The position numbers and the translations under genes were made by a program. This document shows, piece by piece, positions 42,379 through 52,400 of a DNA stretch of 64,000 bases (its first letter is position 1; each line of letters opens with the position of its first letter). Below the pieces are notes generated by a model. That model made no database searches. It saw only the letters and a program-made list of their open reading frames with translations, and was not told the DNA's origin. The DNA lies in assembly GCF_000021305.1 (NCBI RefSeq), contig NC_011772.1, positions 2,146,001-2,210,000 of the forward strand. Direction: 5' to 3'. Source of the DNA: Bacillus cereus G9842 (GTDB lineage Bacteria; Bacillota; Bacilli; Bacillales; Bacillaceae_G).

Positions 42379-42564
42379 TTATGTATTTGTATTTAAAACT
42401 TTATAGTTTTTATGATTTACAATTGTTCGATCAAATTCAAAAGTACCACCGCTTACATTTGTAATTTCAACTAAGACCGATTCAGTATAAAGTTTTAGTA
42501 CAGATCCTGTAATCTTTAAATTGTTTCGTTGAAAAAGTATAGTATCCCCTACGTTTGCTTTCAT
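42379..42564 (-). CDS. YkvS-type (DUF2187) protein
   Basis: A 61-residue beta-barrel-like protein with the family pattern MKANVGDTILFQRNN, VLVEITN and FEFDRTIVNHKNYKVL. Small DUF2187 proteins such as YkvS of B. subtilis have no assigned function. ATG 42564 follows AAGGAGGT. Confidence 0.85.
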   Translation of the reverse strand: MKANVGDTILFQRNNLKITGSVLKLYTESVLVEITNVSGGTFEFDRTIVNHKNYKVLNTNT

Positions 42565-42887
42565 AGTACCTCCTTAAAGACAGAAATATTTTTTATTATA
42601 TATATTAAACCACGGATAGATATATTAGTGAATATTTAGTTTTATTTATTGGAAAAAAATTTGTGATTTTATAAAAAATAAGGTACATCGAAGTATAAAA
42701 ATTTTTTCTACTTGTAAAGGGAAATTTTAATTTAGCAATTGTATAACATGAGACATAATTTTTATAAAAGAAGATGATAAAACAGTTGTAAGTTGTATTG
42801 AAGCTAAACATTATAAAAGCTACTTATGTATTTAATCAGTAGTTTTTTGTATTTCGTCCTTCGTTTTCTGTAACTGATTCCATGTTT
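42565..42887. other. AT-rich spacer with possible gene remnant
   Basis: A 23-codon open stretch (about 42758-42834) without start codon reads plausible protein (IKEDDKTVVSCIEAKHYKSY) and is followed by a hairpin AAAGCTACT/AGTAGTTTT with T run near 42818-42849. It may be the tail of a deleted gene. No intact gene. Confidence 0.35.
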
Positions 42888-42916
42888 TTGACGCTCTATC
42901 TTGTAAGTGCTTACAT
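42888..42916 (+). promoter_or_regulatory. Promoter with cre-like dyad for the OFA antiporter gene
   Basis: TTGACG (42888-42893), 17-base spacer and TTACAT (42911-42916). The dyad TGTAAG-TG-CTTACA at 42902-42915 overlaps the -10 and differs from the CcpA cre consensus only at the central TG. Repression by CcpA or another dimeric regulator is plausible. Confidence 0.45.
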
Positions 42917-42968
42917 AGGCGGAAACATCTTATACAATGAAGGTGTTAAATCAAAAGAGGTGACCAAA

Positions 42969-43034
42969 ATGAACATAAAAAAAGTAAATTTAGCGAATAG
43001 CATTGAAATAGAAAGAGGAGGCGGAAAGGTATGA
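42969..43034 (+). CDS. 21-codon leader peptide coupled to OFA antiporter gene
   Basis: ATG 42969 follows AGAGGTGA and reads MNIKKVNLANSIEIERGGGK plus valine, ending at TGA 43032-43034. The stop codon overlaps the antiporter start (GTATGA), and the antiporter ribosome site (AGAGGAGG) lies inside the leader codons. This arrangement implies translational coupling or regulation by leader translation. Confidence 0.5.
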   Translation: MNIKKVNLANSIEIERGGGKV

Positions 43035-44233
43035 AAAAATCAACTGTTAATCCATGGTTTGTTGTTCTTGGCACAGTTATAGTACAGATGGGGCTTGGAA
43101 CGATATATACATGGAGTTTATTCAATCAGCCTTTAGTTAGTAAATATGGTTGGAGTCTTAACGCTGTTGCGATAACTTTCTCAATTACTAGTCTTTCTTT
43201 AGCATTTTCAACTTTATTTGCGAGTAAATTGCAAGAAAAATGGGGACTTCGTAAACTTATTATGATAGCTGGATTAGCATTAGGACTAGGATTAATACTT
43301 AGTTCACAAGCGTCCTCATTAATATTGCTTTATGTACTAGCAGGAGTTGTTGTAGGTTATGCAGATGGTACAGCATATATCACTTCACTATCAAATTTAA
43401 TAAAGTGGTTTCCGGAGCGTAAAGGTTTAATTGCTGGTATTTCTGTCTCTGCATATGGTTCAGGTAGCTTAATTTTTAAATATGTTAATGCACAGTTGAT
43501 TGAATCAGTTGGTGTATCGCAAGCATTTATATACTGGGGTTTAATTGTTACAGCTATGATTGTAATTGGTGCTTGTTTAATCCATCAAGCCGCAGATCAA
43601 GGAGCAGTTCATGAAACAAAAACTAAGGAATACACAACGAAAGAAATGTTAGGCACAAAACAAGTATACTTATTATTTATAATGTTATTTACATCATGTA
43701 TGAGTGGCTTATACTTAATTGGTATGGTAAAAGACATTGGTGTTCAACTTGTGGGACTTAGCGCAGCAACAGCAGCTAATGCGGTGGCTATGGTTGCAAT
43801 CTTTAATACATTAGGTCGTATTATTTTAGGACCGTTATCGGATAAAATTGGTCGTTTAAAAATCGTTACTGGTACTTTTGTTGTTATGGCGAGTTCAGTT
43901 TTAGTTCTAAGTTTTGTAGATTTAAATTATGGTATTTACTTCGTATGTGTAGCAAGTGTAGCGTTTTGCTTTGGTGGAAATATCACTATTTTCCCAGCTA
44001 TTGTTGGTGATTTCTTCGGTATGAAAAACCATAGTAAGAACTATGGAATTGTGTATCAAGGATTTGGATTTGGGGCGCTTGCAGGTTCCTTTATCGGTGC
44101 ACTTCTGGGTGGATTCAAACCAACATTCATGGTGATTGGTGTATTATGTGTCGTGTCATTCATTATCGCAATTTTAATTCAAGCACCTAAACATAAAAAA
44201 GAACAAGAAGAAGAGTATCGCAGCGTAGCATAA
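43031..44233 (+). CDS. OFA-family MFS antiporter (oxalate/formate type)
   Basis: A 400-residue, 12-helix major facilitator of the oxalate:formate antiporter family (YhjX group): opening VVLGTVIVQMGLGTIYTWSL, YADGTAYI in helix 4-5 region, and LGPLSDKIGRLKIV in the mid loop. Members exchange small carboxylates such as oxalate, formate or pyruvate. Substrate not determined. It is preceded by a promoter with a cre-like dyad and a coupled leader ORF, and has its own terminator. Confidence 0.9.
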   Translation: MKKSTVNPWFVVLGTVIVQMGLGTIYTWSLFNQPLVSKYGWSLNAVAITFSITSLSLAFSTLFASKLQEKWGLRKLIMIAGLALGLGLILSSQASSLILLYVLAGVVVGYADGTAYITSLSNLIKWFPERKGLIAGISVSAYGSGSLIFKYVNAQLIESVGVSQAFIYWGLIVTAMIVIGACLIHQAADQGAVHETKTKEYTTKEMLGTKQVYLLFIMLFTSCMSGLYLIGMVKDIGVQLVGLSAATAANAVAMVAIFNTLGRIILGPLSDKIGRLKIVTGTFVVMASSVLVLSFVDLNYGIYFVCVASVAFCFGGNITIFPAIVGDFFGMKNHSKNYGIVYQGFGFGALAGSFIGALLGGFKPTFMVIGVLCVVSFIIAILIQAPKHKKEQEEEYRSVA

Positions 44234-44264
44234 GTATATAAATCTTCTATAACACTATGATTAC

Positions 44265-44305
44265 GAAAAAGCATCCTATTCTATTAATTAGGATGCTTTT
44301 TTTAT
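44265..44305 (+). terminator. Terminator after OFA antiporter gene
   Basis: AAAAAGCATCCTA/TAGGATGCTTTTTT stem with a T run. Confidence 0.85.
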
Positions 44306-44668
44306 GAGTTATTTTAACAAGGTTAAATTACTTTTTGGATTTTTATAGATGTAAAAGTGAGTGAAGTACTTATTTGGATTATATTGGAATATAATAAATT
44401 AATACATCGCATTCGAAATATATATCAAATCTTAAATAATAAAGAAGACATTCATTAGTATTTGCAAGATTTGTTTTCAGAAAAATATTGAGAAAATATA
44501 TACTTGAGTTTTTCATAAAGCGTTGTTAATGAACGTAGCTCTAGTTTATCTTCTTCAATTTTAAAAAGAGGAGTTTGAATTTTATTTATAATATAAGTAC
44601 TTTTAATGCGTTTACATATGATTTTATTAAGAAACATTAAAATACTTTATCTGAAAAATAAAAAAAGA
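44306..44668. other. Intergenic region before the dhb promoters
   Basis: About 360 AT-rich bases. A 60-codon minus-strand frame (44455-44637) has no ribosome site and is not accepted. No hairpin or operator recognised here. Confidence 0.35.
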
Positions 44669-44731
44669 TTGACAAGTTTATTGAGAAACATTATCATTTC
44701 GGTGTAAGATAGTAAATGAAAAACATTATCA
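44669..44731 (+). promoter_or_regulatory. dhb promoter 1 with two Fur-type 7-1-7 sites
   Basis: TTGACA (44669-44674), 17-base spacer, TATCAT (44692-44697). TGAGAAACATTATCA at 44682-44696 overlaps the -10, and TGAAAAACATTATCA at 44717-44731 lies in the early transcript. Both are 7-1-7 dyads close to the Bacillus Fur consensus TGATAAT-N-ATTATCA. Confidence 0.8.
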
Positions 44732-44759
44732 ATAAAATAGATTTTAAAGTAATGCGCAC

Positions 44760-44823
44760 TTGACCAATTAGTTTAGTAAGTGTATTATTTTTTACAACGC
44801 TGATGATAATGAAAATCAATATC
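44760..44823 (+). promoter_or_regulatory. dhb promoter 2 with Fur box
   Basis: TTGACC (44760-44765), 17-base spacer, TATTAT (44783-44788). GATAATGAAAATCAATATC at 44805-44823 matches the 19-base Fur consensus with two mismatches and covers the expected start region. It lies 55 bases before dhbA. Confidence 0.75.
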
Positions 44824-44877
44824 ATTATTATTGGTGTTACTTAATGAAATTAATGTTTATGTGAAAGGATAGAGAAA

Positions 44878-45663
44878 ATGAACTTAGGGGAATTTGATGG
44901 GAAAACAGTTTTAGTAACAGGTGCAGCACAAGGCATAGGCAGTGTCGTTGCCAAAATGTTTTTAGAAAGAGGAGCCACAGTTATTGCGGTTGATCAAAAT
45001 GAAGAGGGGTTAAATGTACTCTTAAATCAAAATGAATTAAATAAAACACGTATGAAAACGTTTCGTTTAGATGTGAGTGATAGCACTGCTGTTGAAGACA
45101 TTGTAAATCATATTGCAAATGAAATAGCGCCAATAGATATTTTAGTAAACGTTGCAGGGGTTTTACGTATGGGAGCAATTCATTCGTTAAGTGATGAAGA
45201 TTGGAATAAAACATTCTCTGTAAATACTACAGGGGTTTTCAATATGTCCCGAGCGGTAAGTAAAAATATGATGTTAAGAAAATCAGGGGCAATTGTTACA
45301 GTCGGTTCAAATGCGGCAAATACGCCGAGAATGGAGATGGCTGCGTATGCTGCGTCAAAGGCTGCAACAACGATGTTTATGAAGTGTTTAGGATTAGAGC
45401 TTGCAGCATACAATATACGCTGCAACTTAGTTTCTCCAGGTTCTACTGAAACTGAGATGCAAAGATTACTATGGGCTGATGAGAATGGAGCTAAAAATAT
45501 AATTGCTGGTTCTCAAAATACATATAGACTCGGAATTCCATTACAAAAAATTGCACAACCTTCAGAAGTTGCTGAAGCAGTGTTATTTTTAGCTTCAGAT
45601 AGAGCAAGTCATATTACAATGCACAATTTATGTGTCGATGGCGGTGCTACGTTAGGAGTTTAA
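44878..45663 (+). CDS. dhbA: 2,3-dihydro-2,3-dihydroxybenzoate dehydrogenase
   Basis: A 261-residue SDR enzyme making 2,3-dihydroxybenzoate with NAD. Rossmann motif TGAAQGIG, NVAG, catalytic S, and YAASK are present. First gene of the bacillibactin operon, under two Fur-type promoters; dhbC follows 25 bases later. Ribosome site AAAGGAT. Identity as DhbA rests on the operon context. Confidence 0.95.
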   Translation: MNLGEFDGKTVLVTGAAQGIGSVVAKMFLERGATVIAVDQNEEGLNVLLNQNELNKTRMKTFRLDVSDSTAVEDIVNHIANEIAPIDILVNVAGVLRMGAIHSLSDEDWNKTFSVNTTGVFNMSRAVSKNMMLRKSGAIVTVGSNAANTPRMEMAAYAASKAATTMFMKCLGLELAAYNIRCNLVSPGSTETEMQRLLWADENGAKNIIAGSQNTYRLGIPLQKIAQPSEVAEAVLFLASDRASHITMHNLCVDGGATLGV

Positions 45664-45688
45664 TAAAAAATCAGGAGGTTATTATATT

Positions 45689-46888
45689 ATGAGTGAACAT
45701 ACAGCTGTAAAGGAATTGTCAGAAAAACTTTTAGAAGATTATAAGACTGAATCTTCGTTCTTTTTTGCTTCACCAACTCGAACGATATTAGCAGAAGGAG
45801 AGTTTACTACAGTAAAGCATCGTGAAATTGAAAGTTTCCCAGAGCTTGTGCAAGCGACATTAAGTAATGCGAAACAAGCTGGAAATCCAAATCCTATTGT
45901 TATGGGTGCTTTGCCATTTGATCGTAGAAAAGAAGTCCAACTTATCGTACCAGAATATAGTAGAATTTCTGAGCGTTTACAATTGGATACAACCAATCAG
46001 CTTGAAACAAATGAGAACGTAACATTTGAAATGACGCCAGTACCAGAACCTGAAGTTTATATGAATGGTGTGAAGCAAGGAATTAAAAAAATACAGGACG
46101 GTGATTTGAAGAAAATCGTTCTATCTAGATCGTTAGATGTTAAATCTTCCGAAAAGATTGATAAGCAAAAACTTCTGCGAGAATTAGCAGAGCATAATAA
46201 GCATGGTTATACATTTGCTGTGAATTTACCGAAAGGTGAAAAAGAGAACAGTAAGACGCTAATTGGAGCAAGCCCTGAATTACTTGTTTCACGTAATGGT
46301 ATGCAAGTTATTTCTAACCCGTTAGCTGGTTCGAGGCCACGTAGTGAGGACCCAGTAGAAGATGAAAGAAGAGCAGAGGAATTACTTTCTTCTCCAAAAG
46401 ATTTACATGAACATGCGGTAGTAGTTGAAGCGGTTGCCGCTGCACTTCGTCCGTATTGTCATACATTACATGTTCCAGAAAAGCCATCAGTTATTCATAG
46501 TGAAGCGATGTGGCATTTGTCTACAGAAGTGAAAGGTGAACTTAAGGATCCAAATACTTCTTCTTTACAATTAGCAATTGCCCTTCATCCTACGCCAGCA
46601 GTTTGCGGAACTCCGATGGAAAAGGCAAGAGAGGCTATACAGTATATTGAGCCATTTGACCGCGAGTTCTTTACAGGAATGCTAGGATGGAGCGATTTAA
46701 ATGGAGATGGAGAATGGATTGTTACAATTCGTTGTGCTGAAGTACAAGAAAATACACTTCGTTTATATGCAGGAGCTGGAGTTGTTGCTGAGTCAAAACC
46801 AGAAGATGAGTTAGCAGAAACATCAGCTAAGTTCCAAACAATGTTAAAAGCTTTAGGATTAAGAGATAGTTCACTTAATGAAAAATAG
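45689..46888 (+). CDS. dhbC: Isochorismate synthase
   Basis: A 399-residue chorismate-binding enzyme that isomerises chorismate to isochorismate, feeding DhbB. Characteristic segments: KKIVLSRSLD, GASPELLVSR, NPLAGSRPR, LHPTPAVCGTP and the C-terminal RCAEV...LYAGAGVV. Ribosome site AGGAGGT. Next gene follows in 12 bases. Confidence 0.96.
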   Translation: MSEHTAVKELSEKLLEDYKTESSFFFASPTRTILAEGEFTTVKHREIESFPELVQATLSNAKQAGNPNPIVMGALPFDRRKEVQLIVPEYSRISERLQLDTTNQLETNENVTFEMTPVPEPEVYMNGVKQGIKKIQDGDLKKIVLSRSLDVKSSEKIDKQKLLRELAEHNKHGYTFAVNLPKGEKENSKTLIGASPELLVSRNGMQVISNPLAGSRPRSEDPVEDERRAEELLSSPKDLHEHAVVVEAVAAALRPYCHTLHVPEKPSVIHSEAMWHLSTEVKGELKDPNTSSLQLAIALHPTPAVCGTPMEKAREAIQYIEPFDREFFTGMLGWSDLNGDGEWIVTIRCAEVQENTLRLYAGAGVVAESKPEDELAETSAKFQTMLKALGLRDSSLNEK

Positions 46889-46900
46889 GGGGAAGAAAGA

Positions 46901-48517
46901 ATGCTAGTAGGTTATAGGGAATGGCCAAAAGAATTTGCCGATCGTTATCGAGAAGAAGGGTGTTGGCTTGGTGAAACATTTGGAGGAGTGTTAAGAGAGC
47001 GAGCTGAGAAATATGGAGATCAAATCGCGGTTGTAAGCGGTAAGACGCATGTAACGTACAGTGAACTTGATAAAAAGGTAGATCGTTTAGCAGCAGGTTT
47101 ACTGAATTTAGGAATAAAGAAAGAGGACAGAGTTGTAATCCAGTTACCTAACATTATCGAGTTTTTCGAAATATGTTTTGCACTATTTCGAATTGGAGCG
47201 CTTCCTGTCTTTGCACTGCCTTCACATCGAAGTAGTGAAATTAGTTATTTTTGTGAGTTTGGTGAGGCGAGCGCTTACGTTATTTCAGATAAGGCCCTCG
47301 GTTTTGATTATCGAAAACTAGCAAGAGAAGTGAAAGAGAAAGTGCCAACTTTACAACATGTAATTGTAGTGGGAGAAGAGGAAGAGTTTGTGAACATAAA
47401 TGATCTGTATATAGATCCTATCTCATTGCCAGAAGTTCAGCCCAGTGATGTTGCATTTCTCCAATTATCAGGAGGGACAACAGGTCTTTCTAAATTAATT
47501 CCTAGAACACATGATGACTATATTTATAGTTTACGTGTTAGCGCTGAAATTTGTAATTTGAATGCAGAAAGCGTCTATATGACAGTTCTTCCAGTAGCAC
47601 ACAATTATCCAATGAGTTCTCCAGGAACATTTGGAACTTTCTATGCGGGTGGAAAAGTGGTATTGGCAACTGGTGGTAGCCCAGATGAGGCATTTGCTCT
47701 TATCGAAGAAGAAAAAGTTACAATTACAGCGCTCGTTCCGCCATTAGCAATGATTTGGCTTGATGCTGCATCTTCTCGTAATGCCGATTTATCGAGCCTA
47801 GAGGTTATTCAAGTAGGTGGTGCTAAGTTTAGTGCTGAGGTTGCAAAACGTATACGCCCTACATTTGGATGTACGTTACAGCAAGTATTCGGTATGGCGG
47901 AAGGATTAGTGAACTATACAAGATTAGACGATCCGGAAGAAATTATTATTCATACACAAGGTAGACCAATGTCTGCACACGATGAAGTACGAGTTGTTGA
48001 TGAAAATGACAACGATGTAAAACCTGGCGAAGTAGGTAGTTTATTAACACGAGGTCCATATACAATTCGTGGTTACTATAAAGCCGAAGAGCATAATGCA
48101 CGATCATTTACAAAGGATGGATTTTATCGCACAGGAGATCTTGTAAAAGTAAATGAACAAGGATACATCATTGTAGAAGGAAGAGATAAAGATCAAATTA
48201 ACCGTGGTGGTGAGAAAGTTGCTGCGGAAGAAGTTGAAAATCATCTATTAGCACACGATGCGGTTCATGACGTAGCAATTGTATCTATGCCTGACGATTA
48301 TTTAGGTGAACGCACCTGTGCTTTTGTTATAGCTCGCGGACAAGTTCCAACTGTAAGTGAATTAAAAATGTTTTTAAGAGAACGTGGTATAGCGGCTTAT
48401 AAAATTCCAGATCGAATTGAATTTATTGAATCATTCCCGCAAACAGGAGTCGGAAAAGTCAGCAAAAAAGAACTACGTAAAGTCATTGCTGAAAAACTTA
48501 TTACAGTAAAACAATAA
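46901..48517 (+). CDS. dhbE: 2,3-dihydroxybenzoate-AMP ligase
   Basis: A 538-residue stand-alone adenylation enzyme that activates 2,3-dihydroxybenzoate and loads it on the aryl-carrier domain of DhbB. Adenylate-forming motifs: [34 protein letters not shown] and the C-terminal lysine segment [10 protein letters not shown]. The residue pattern around [14 protein letters not shown] is typical of DhbE/EntE. Ribosome site AGGGGGAAG. Confidence 0.96.
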   Translation: MLVGYREWPKEFADRYREEGCWLGETFGGVLRERAEKYGDQIAVVSGKTHVTYSELDKKVDRLAAGLLNLGIKKEDRVVIQLPNIIEFFEICFALFRIGALPVFALPSHRSSEISYFCEFGEASAYVISDKALGFDYRKLAREVKEKVPTLQHVIVVGEEEEFVNINDLYIDPISLPEVQPSDVAFLQLSGGTTGLSKLIPRTHDDYIYSLRVSAEICNLNAESVYMTVLPVAHNYPMSSPGTFGTFYAGGKVVLATGGSPDEAFALIEEEKVTITALVPPLAMIWLDAASSRNADLSSLEVIQVGGAKFSAEVAKRIRPTFGCTLQQVFGMAEGLVNYTRLDDPEEIIIHTQGRPMSAHDEVRVVDENDNDVKPGEVGSLLTRGPYTIRGYYKAEEHNARSFTKDGFYRTGDLVKVNEQGYIIVEGRDKDQINRGGEKVAAEEVENHLLAHDAVHDVAIVSMPDDYLGERTCAFVIARGQVPTVSELKMFLRERGIAAYKIPDRIEFIESFPQTGVGKVSKKELRKVIAEKLITVKQ

Positions 48518-48541
48518 TAAAAACCGGAAGGAAGTGATTAG

Positions 48542-49435
48542 ATGGCTATCCCATCTATTTCAGTATATAAAATGCCAATTGAATCAGAACTACCAAAAAA
48601 TAAAGTGAATTGGACACCAGATCCGAAACGTGCAGTACTTTTAATTCATGACATGCAAGAATATTTTCTTGATGCATATAGCGATAAAGAATCACCAAAA
48701 GTAGAACTTATTTCAAATATTAAAATGATAAGAGAAAAATGTAAGGAACTTGGTATACCAGTTGTTTATACAGCACAACCTGGTGGGCAAACGTTAGAAC
48801 AACGAGGTTTATTACAAGACTTTTGGGGTGACGGTATTCCTGCTGGACCGGATAAAAAGAAAATTGTTGATGAACTTACTCCTGATGAAGATGATATATT
48901 CCTAACAAAATGGAGATATAGTGCATTTAAAAAGACAAATCTATTAGAAATTTTAAATGAACGAGGAAGAGATCAACTTATTATTTGCGGTATTTATGCG
49001 CATATTGGCTGTCTTTTAACAGCTTGTGAAGCATTTATGGATGGTATAGAGCCCTTCTTTGTAGCAGATGCAGTTGCTGATTTTTCACTAGAGCATCATA
49101 AACAAGCATTGGAGTATGCATCTAATAGATGTGCAGTAACGACATCAACAAACCTACTGTTAAACGATTTGCAAAGTGTAAAAGGTGATGAGAGTGAAGG
49201 AATCACTATACAGGAAGTGCATGAACTAGTTGCACAACTACTTCGTGAGCCAATAGAAAGTATTGATTTTGATGAGGACTTATTAAATAGAGGACTTGAT
49301 TCGGTCAGAATTATGAGTTTAGTAGAGAAGTGGCGTCGTGAAGGGAAAGAAATCACTTTTGCAGATTTAGCAGAACATCCAACTGTTGCAGGTTGGTACA
49401 GTTTACTATCTTCACAAACAGCACAGGTGCTGTAA
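48542..49435 (+). CDS. dhbB: Isochorismatase with aryl-carrier domain
   Basis: A bifunctional 297-residue protein. Residues 1-205 form the isochorismatase (D in LLIHDMQEYF, K in LTKWRYSAF, C in GIYAHIGCL) producing 2,3-dihydro-2,3-dihydroxybenzoate and pyruvate. Residues 215-297 are the aryl-carrier domain with phosphopantetheine serine S254 in RGLDSVR. Ribosome site GGAAGGAAG. Confidence 0.96.
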   Translation: MAIPSISVYKMPIESELPKNKVNWTPDPKRAVLLIHDMQEYFLDAYSDKESPKVELISNIKMIREKCKELGIPVVYTAQPGGQTLEQRGLLQDFWGDGIPAGPDKKKIVDELTPDEDDIFLTKWRYSAFKKTNLLEILNERGRDQLIICGIYAHIGCLLTACEAFMDGIEPFFVADAVADFSLEHHKQALEYASNRCAVTTSTNLLLNDLQSVKGDESEGITIQEVHELVAQLLREPIESIDFDEDLLNRGLDSVRIMSLVEKWRREGKEITFADLAEHPTVAGWYSLLSSQTAQVL

Positions 49436-49468
49436 CAAATAGACTACATAATAAAGGGGTAGTAAAGA

Positions 49469-52400
49469 ATGCCTAACAGTCAAAAGATTCGTCATTCGTT
49501 ATCATCTGCGCAGTCTGGTATGTGGTTTGCGCAACAATTAGATCCGCTTAACCCAATTTATAATACTGGGGAATATGTAGAAATAAACGGAAATATTCAT
49601 CAAGAAATTTTCGAATTAGCTGTACGTAAAGTTGTAATAGAAGCAGAAGCACTTCATGTTCGCTTCGAAGAGGATGAAATTGGCCCATGGCAAGTTATTG
49701 AAGAATCACAGTTTTATATGCATTTTATTGACGTTCGTAAAGAAGAAAACCCTGAAGAAGCTGCTAAAGTATGGATGAAAAATGATTTATCTATGCCCGT
49801 CGATTTGAAAAAAGATATTTTATTTACGGAAGCACTTATTCAAGTTGAAAATAATCGTTTCTTTTGGTATCAGCGCATCCATCACATTGTGATGGATGGC
49901 TATGGATTTTCACTTCTTAGCCAAAAGGTAGCGAATGAGTATACATCACTTATAGAAGAAACAAACAAGAATGAAAAGCCATTTGGTTCTCTTACAAAAG
50001 TTGTACAAGAAGATATTGAGTATCGTGAGTCTAAACAATTTCAGGAAGATCGTACTTTTTGGTTAGAAAAGTTTGCTGATGAACCAGAAGTTGTAAGCTT
50101 GGCAGAACGAGCACCGAGAACATCAAATGGATTTTCACGAGAAACAGCTTATTTATCTAGTTCTAGCACGAAAACTTTACTAGAAGATATCAATATTTCG
50201 TTAACAAGTTGGCCGGAATTCATTGTCGCTGTAACAAGTATTTATATGCATAAATTAACAGGTGAGAATGATATTGTTTTAGGTTTACCGATGATGGGGC
50301 GTCTAGGTTCTGTATCTATTCATACACCAAGTATGGTAATGAATTTAGTACCACTGCGTCTCACTGTAACTCCAAATATAACTCTTGCGGAATTATTGCA
50401 GCAAGTTTCTAAAGAAATCCGAGATGTACGTCGTCATCATAAATACCGTCACGAGGAATTAAGAAGAGACTTAAAGTTACTAGGTGAAAATCAAAGGTTG
50501 TTTGGACCGTTAGTGAATGTTATGCCTTTTGATTACGGGCTTAATTTTGCTGGAAATCGTGGTATTACGCATAACTTATCAGCAGGACCTGTAGATGATT
50601 TATCGATAAATGTATATAAACGTTTTGATCAAAATGAGCTAATGATTCATTTTGATGCGAATCCCGAAGTATATAATGGCGCGGAGCTAGCATTGCATAA
50701 AGAAAGATTTATGAATCTATTTGAATTAGTAATAAAGAATTATGAGAAAAACGAGTCGATTGGAAAAATAAATATTACTCTGCCTGAAGAAAATCATAAG
50801 GTTTTATTGGAATGGAATGAAACGAAGGAAGATGATGAGTTAATCAGTCTACCTATATCATTTGAAAAACAAGTGCAAAAAAATCCAAATAAACTAGCGA
50901 TTACTTGTGACGGTATAAACCTTACGTATAAAGAGCTAAATGAACGAGCGAATGAACTAGCACATTATTTAGTAGAAGAAGGAATACGACCAAATCAGTT
51001 TGTAGCTTTAGTATTCCCTAGATCAATAGAAATGGTAGTTAGTATGCTAGCAGTCTTAAAGGCTGGTGCAGCATATTTACCAATAGATCCAGAATACCCA
51101 GCAGAAAGAGTTAATTATATAGTAGATGATGCAAAACCAGTTTGTATCATAACACATTCATCTGTTTCATCTAAGTTAGTTATAGAAAATGGTATGAAAA
51201 AAATTGTATTAGATGGCGAAGAAACGAAACTAGCGTTACATACATATTCTCGTATGAATATAGCATGTAAGAATGATGTATTACTTTTAAACCCAGCCTA
51301 TACAATATATACTTCAGGCTCAACAGGAAACCCAAAAGGTGTAATTGTTCCTATGAGAGGTTTAAGTAACTTTTTAATGGCTATGCAACAAAAGTTTTCG
51401 TTAAATGAAAATGATCATTTATTAGCAGTTACAACTTTTGCGTTTGATATTTCTGCTCTAGAAATTTATTTACCTCTTATTAGTGGTGCAAGTTTAACAA
51501 TTGCGCAAAAAGAAGACATACAAGAGCCTTCTGCATTAACGACACTTTTACAAGAAGAAAGAGTGACCGTTATGCAGGCTACACCGACGCTTTGGCAGGC
51601 GTTAGTAACTGATTATCCAGAGAAGCTACAAGGGCTAAACATACTTGTTGGTGGTGAAGCTCTTCCAGCGCATTTAGCAAATAAATTAAAAGAATTAGGT
51701 TGCTCAATAACTAATTTATATGGACCAACTGAAACGACGATTTGGTCTACTTTCATGAACATTGATGAAAGTGAAAAGGGTATACCTCCTATTGGAAAGC
51801 CAATTTCCAATACAGAAGTGTATGTATTGGATGCAGGGTTACAACCAGTTCCACCTGGAGTTATTGGTGAATTATATATTGCAGGGGAAGGACTTGCAAG
51901 CGGATATTTAGGAAAACCTGAGTTAACAGCTGAACGGTTTGTTGCAAATCCTTATGGAGAATCAGGGAAGCGCATGTACCGTACAGGAGATCTTGTGAAA
52001 TGGCGTAGTGATGGTGCGTTAGAGTACATTAGTCGCGCAGATCATCAAATTAAAATTCGTGGATTCCGAATTGAATTAGCTGAAATTGAAACGGTATTAC
52101 AACGACATGAAAATATTCAACAAGCGGTAGTAATGGTACGAGAAGATCGTCCAAATGATAAACGCATCATTGCATATATCATTGCAGAAGAAAAGGAACC
52201 GATTAATCTTTCAGAAATTCGTTCTTATGTTTCAGAAAGTTTAGCGAATTATATGATACCATCGGCATTTGTTGTGCTAGAAGAATTACCATTAACGCCA
52301 AATGGTAAGGTTGACAGAAAGAAATTACCTGCGCCTAATTTTAATGGAATGAACAATGAGAGGGTTGCTAGAAATCCGAAAGAAGAAATATTATGTGATT

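Noticed and set aside
42605..42811. 68-codon minus-strand frame rich in Phe/Tyr/Lys
   Set aside because: No ribosome site, composition explained by AT-rich spacer DNA, and it crosses a hairpin.
44455..44637. 60-codon minus-strand frame upstream of the dhb promoters
   Set aside because: No ribosome site before its ATG and no recognisable family; the upstream bases are an AT-rich tract next to the dhb promoter.
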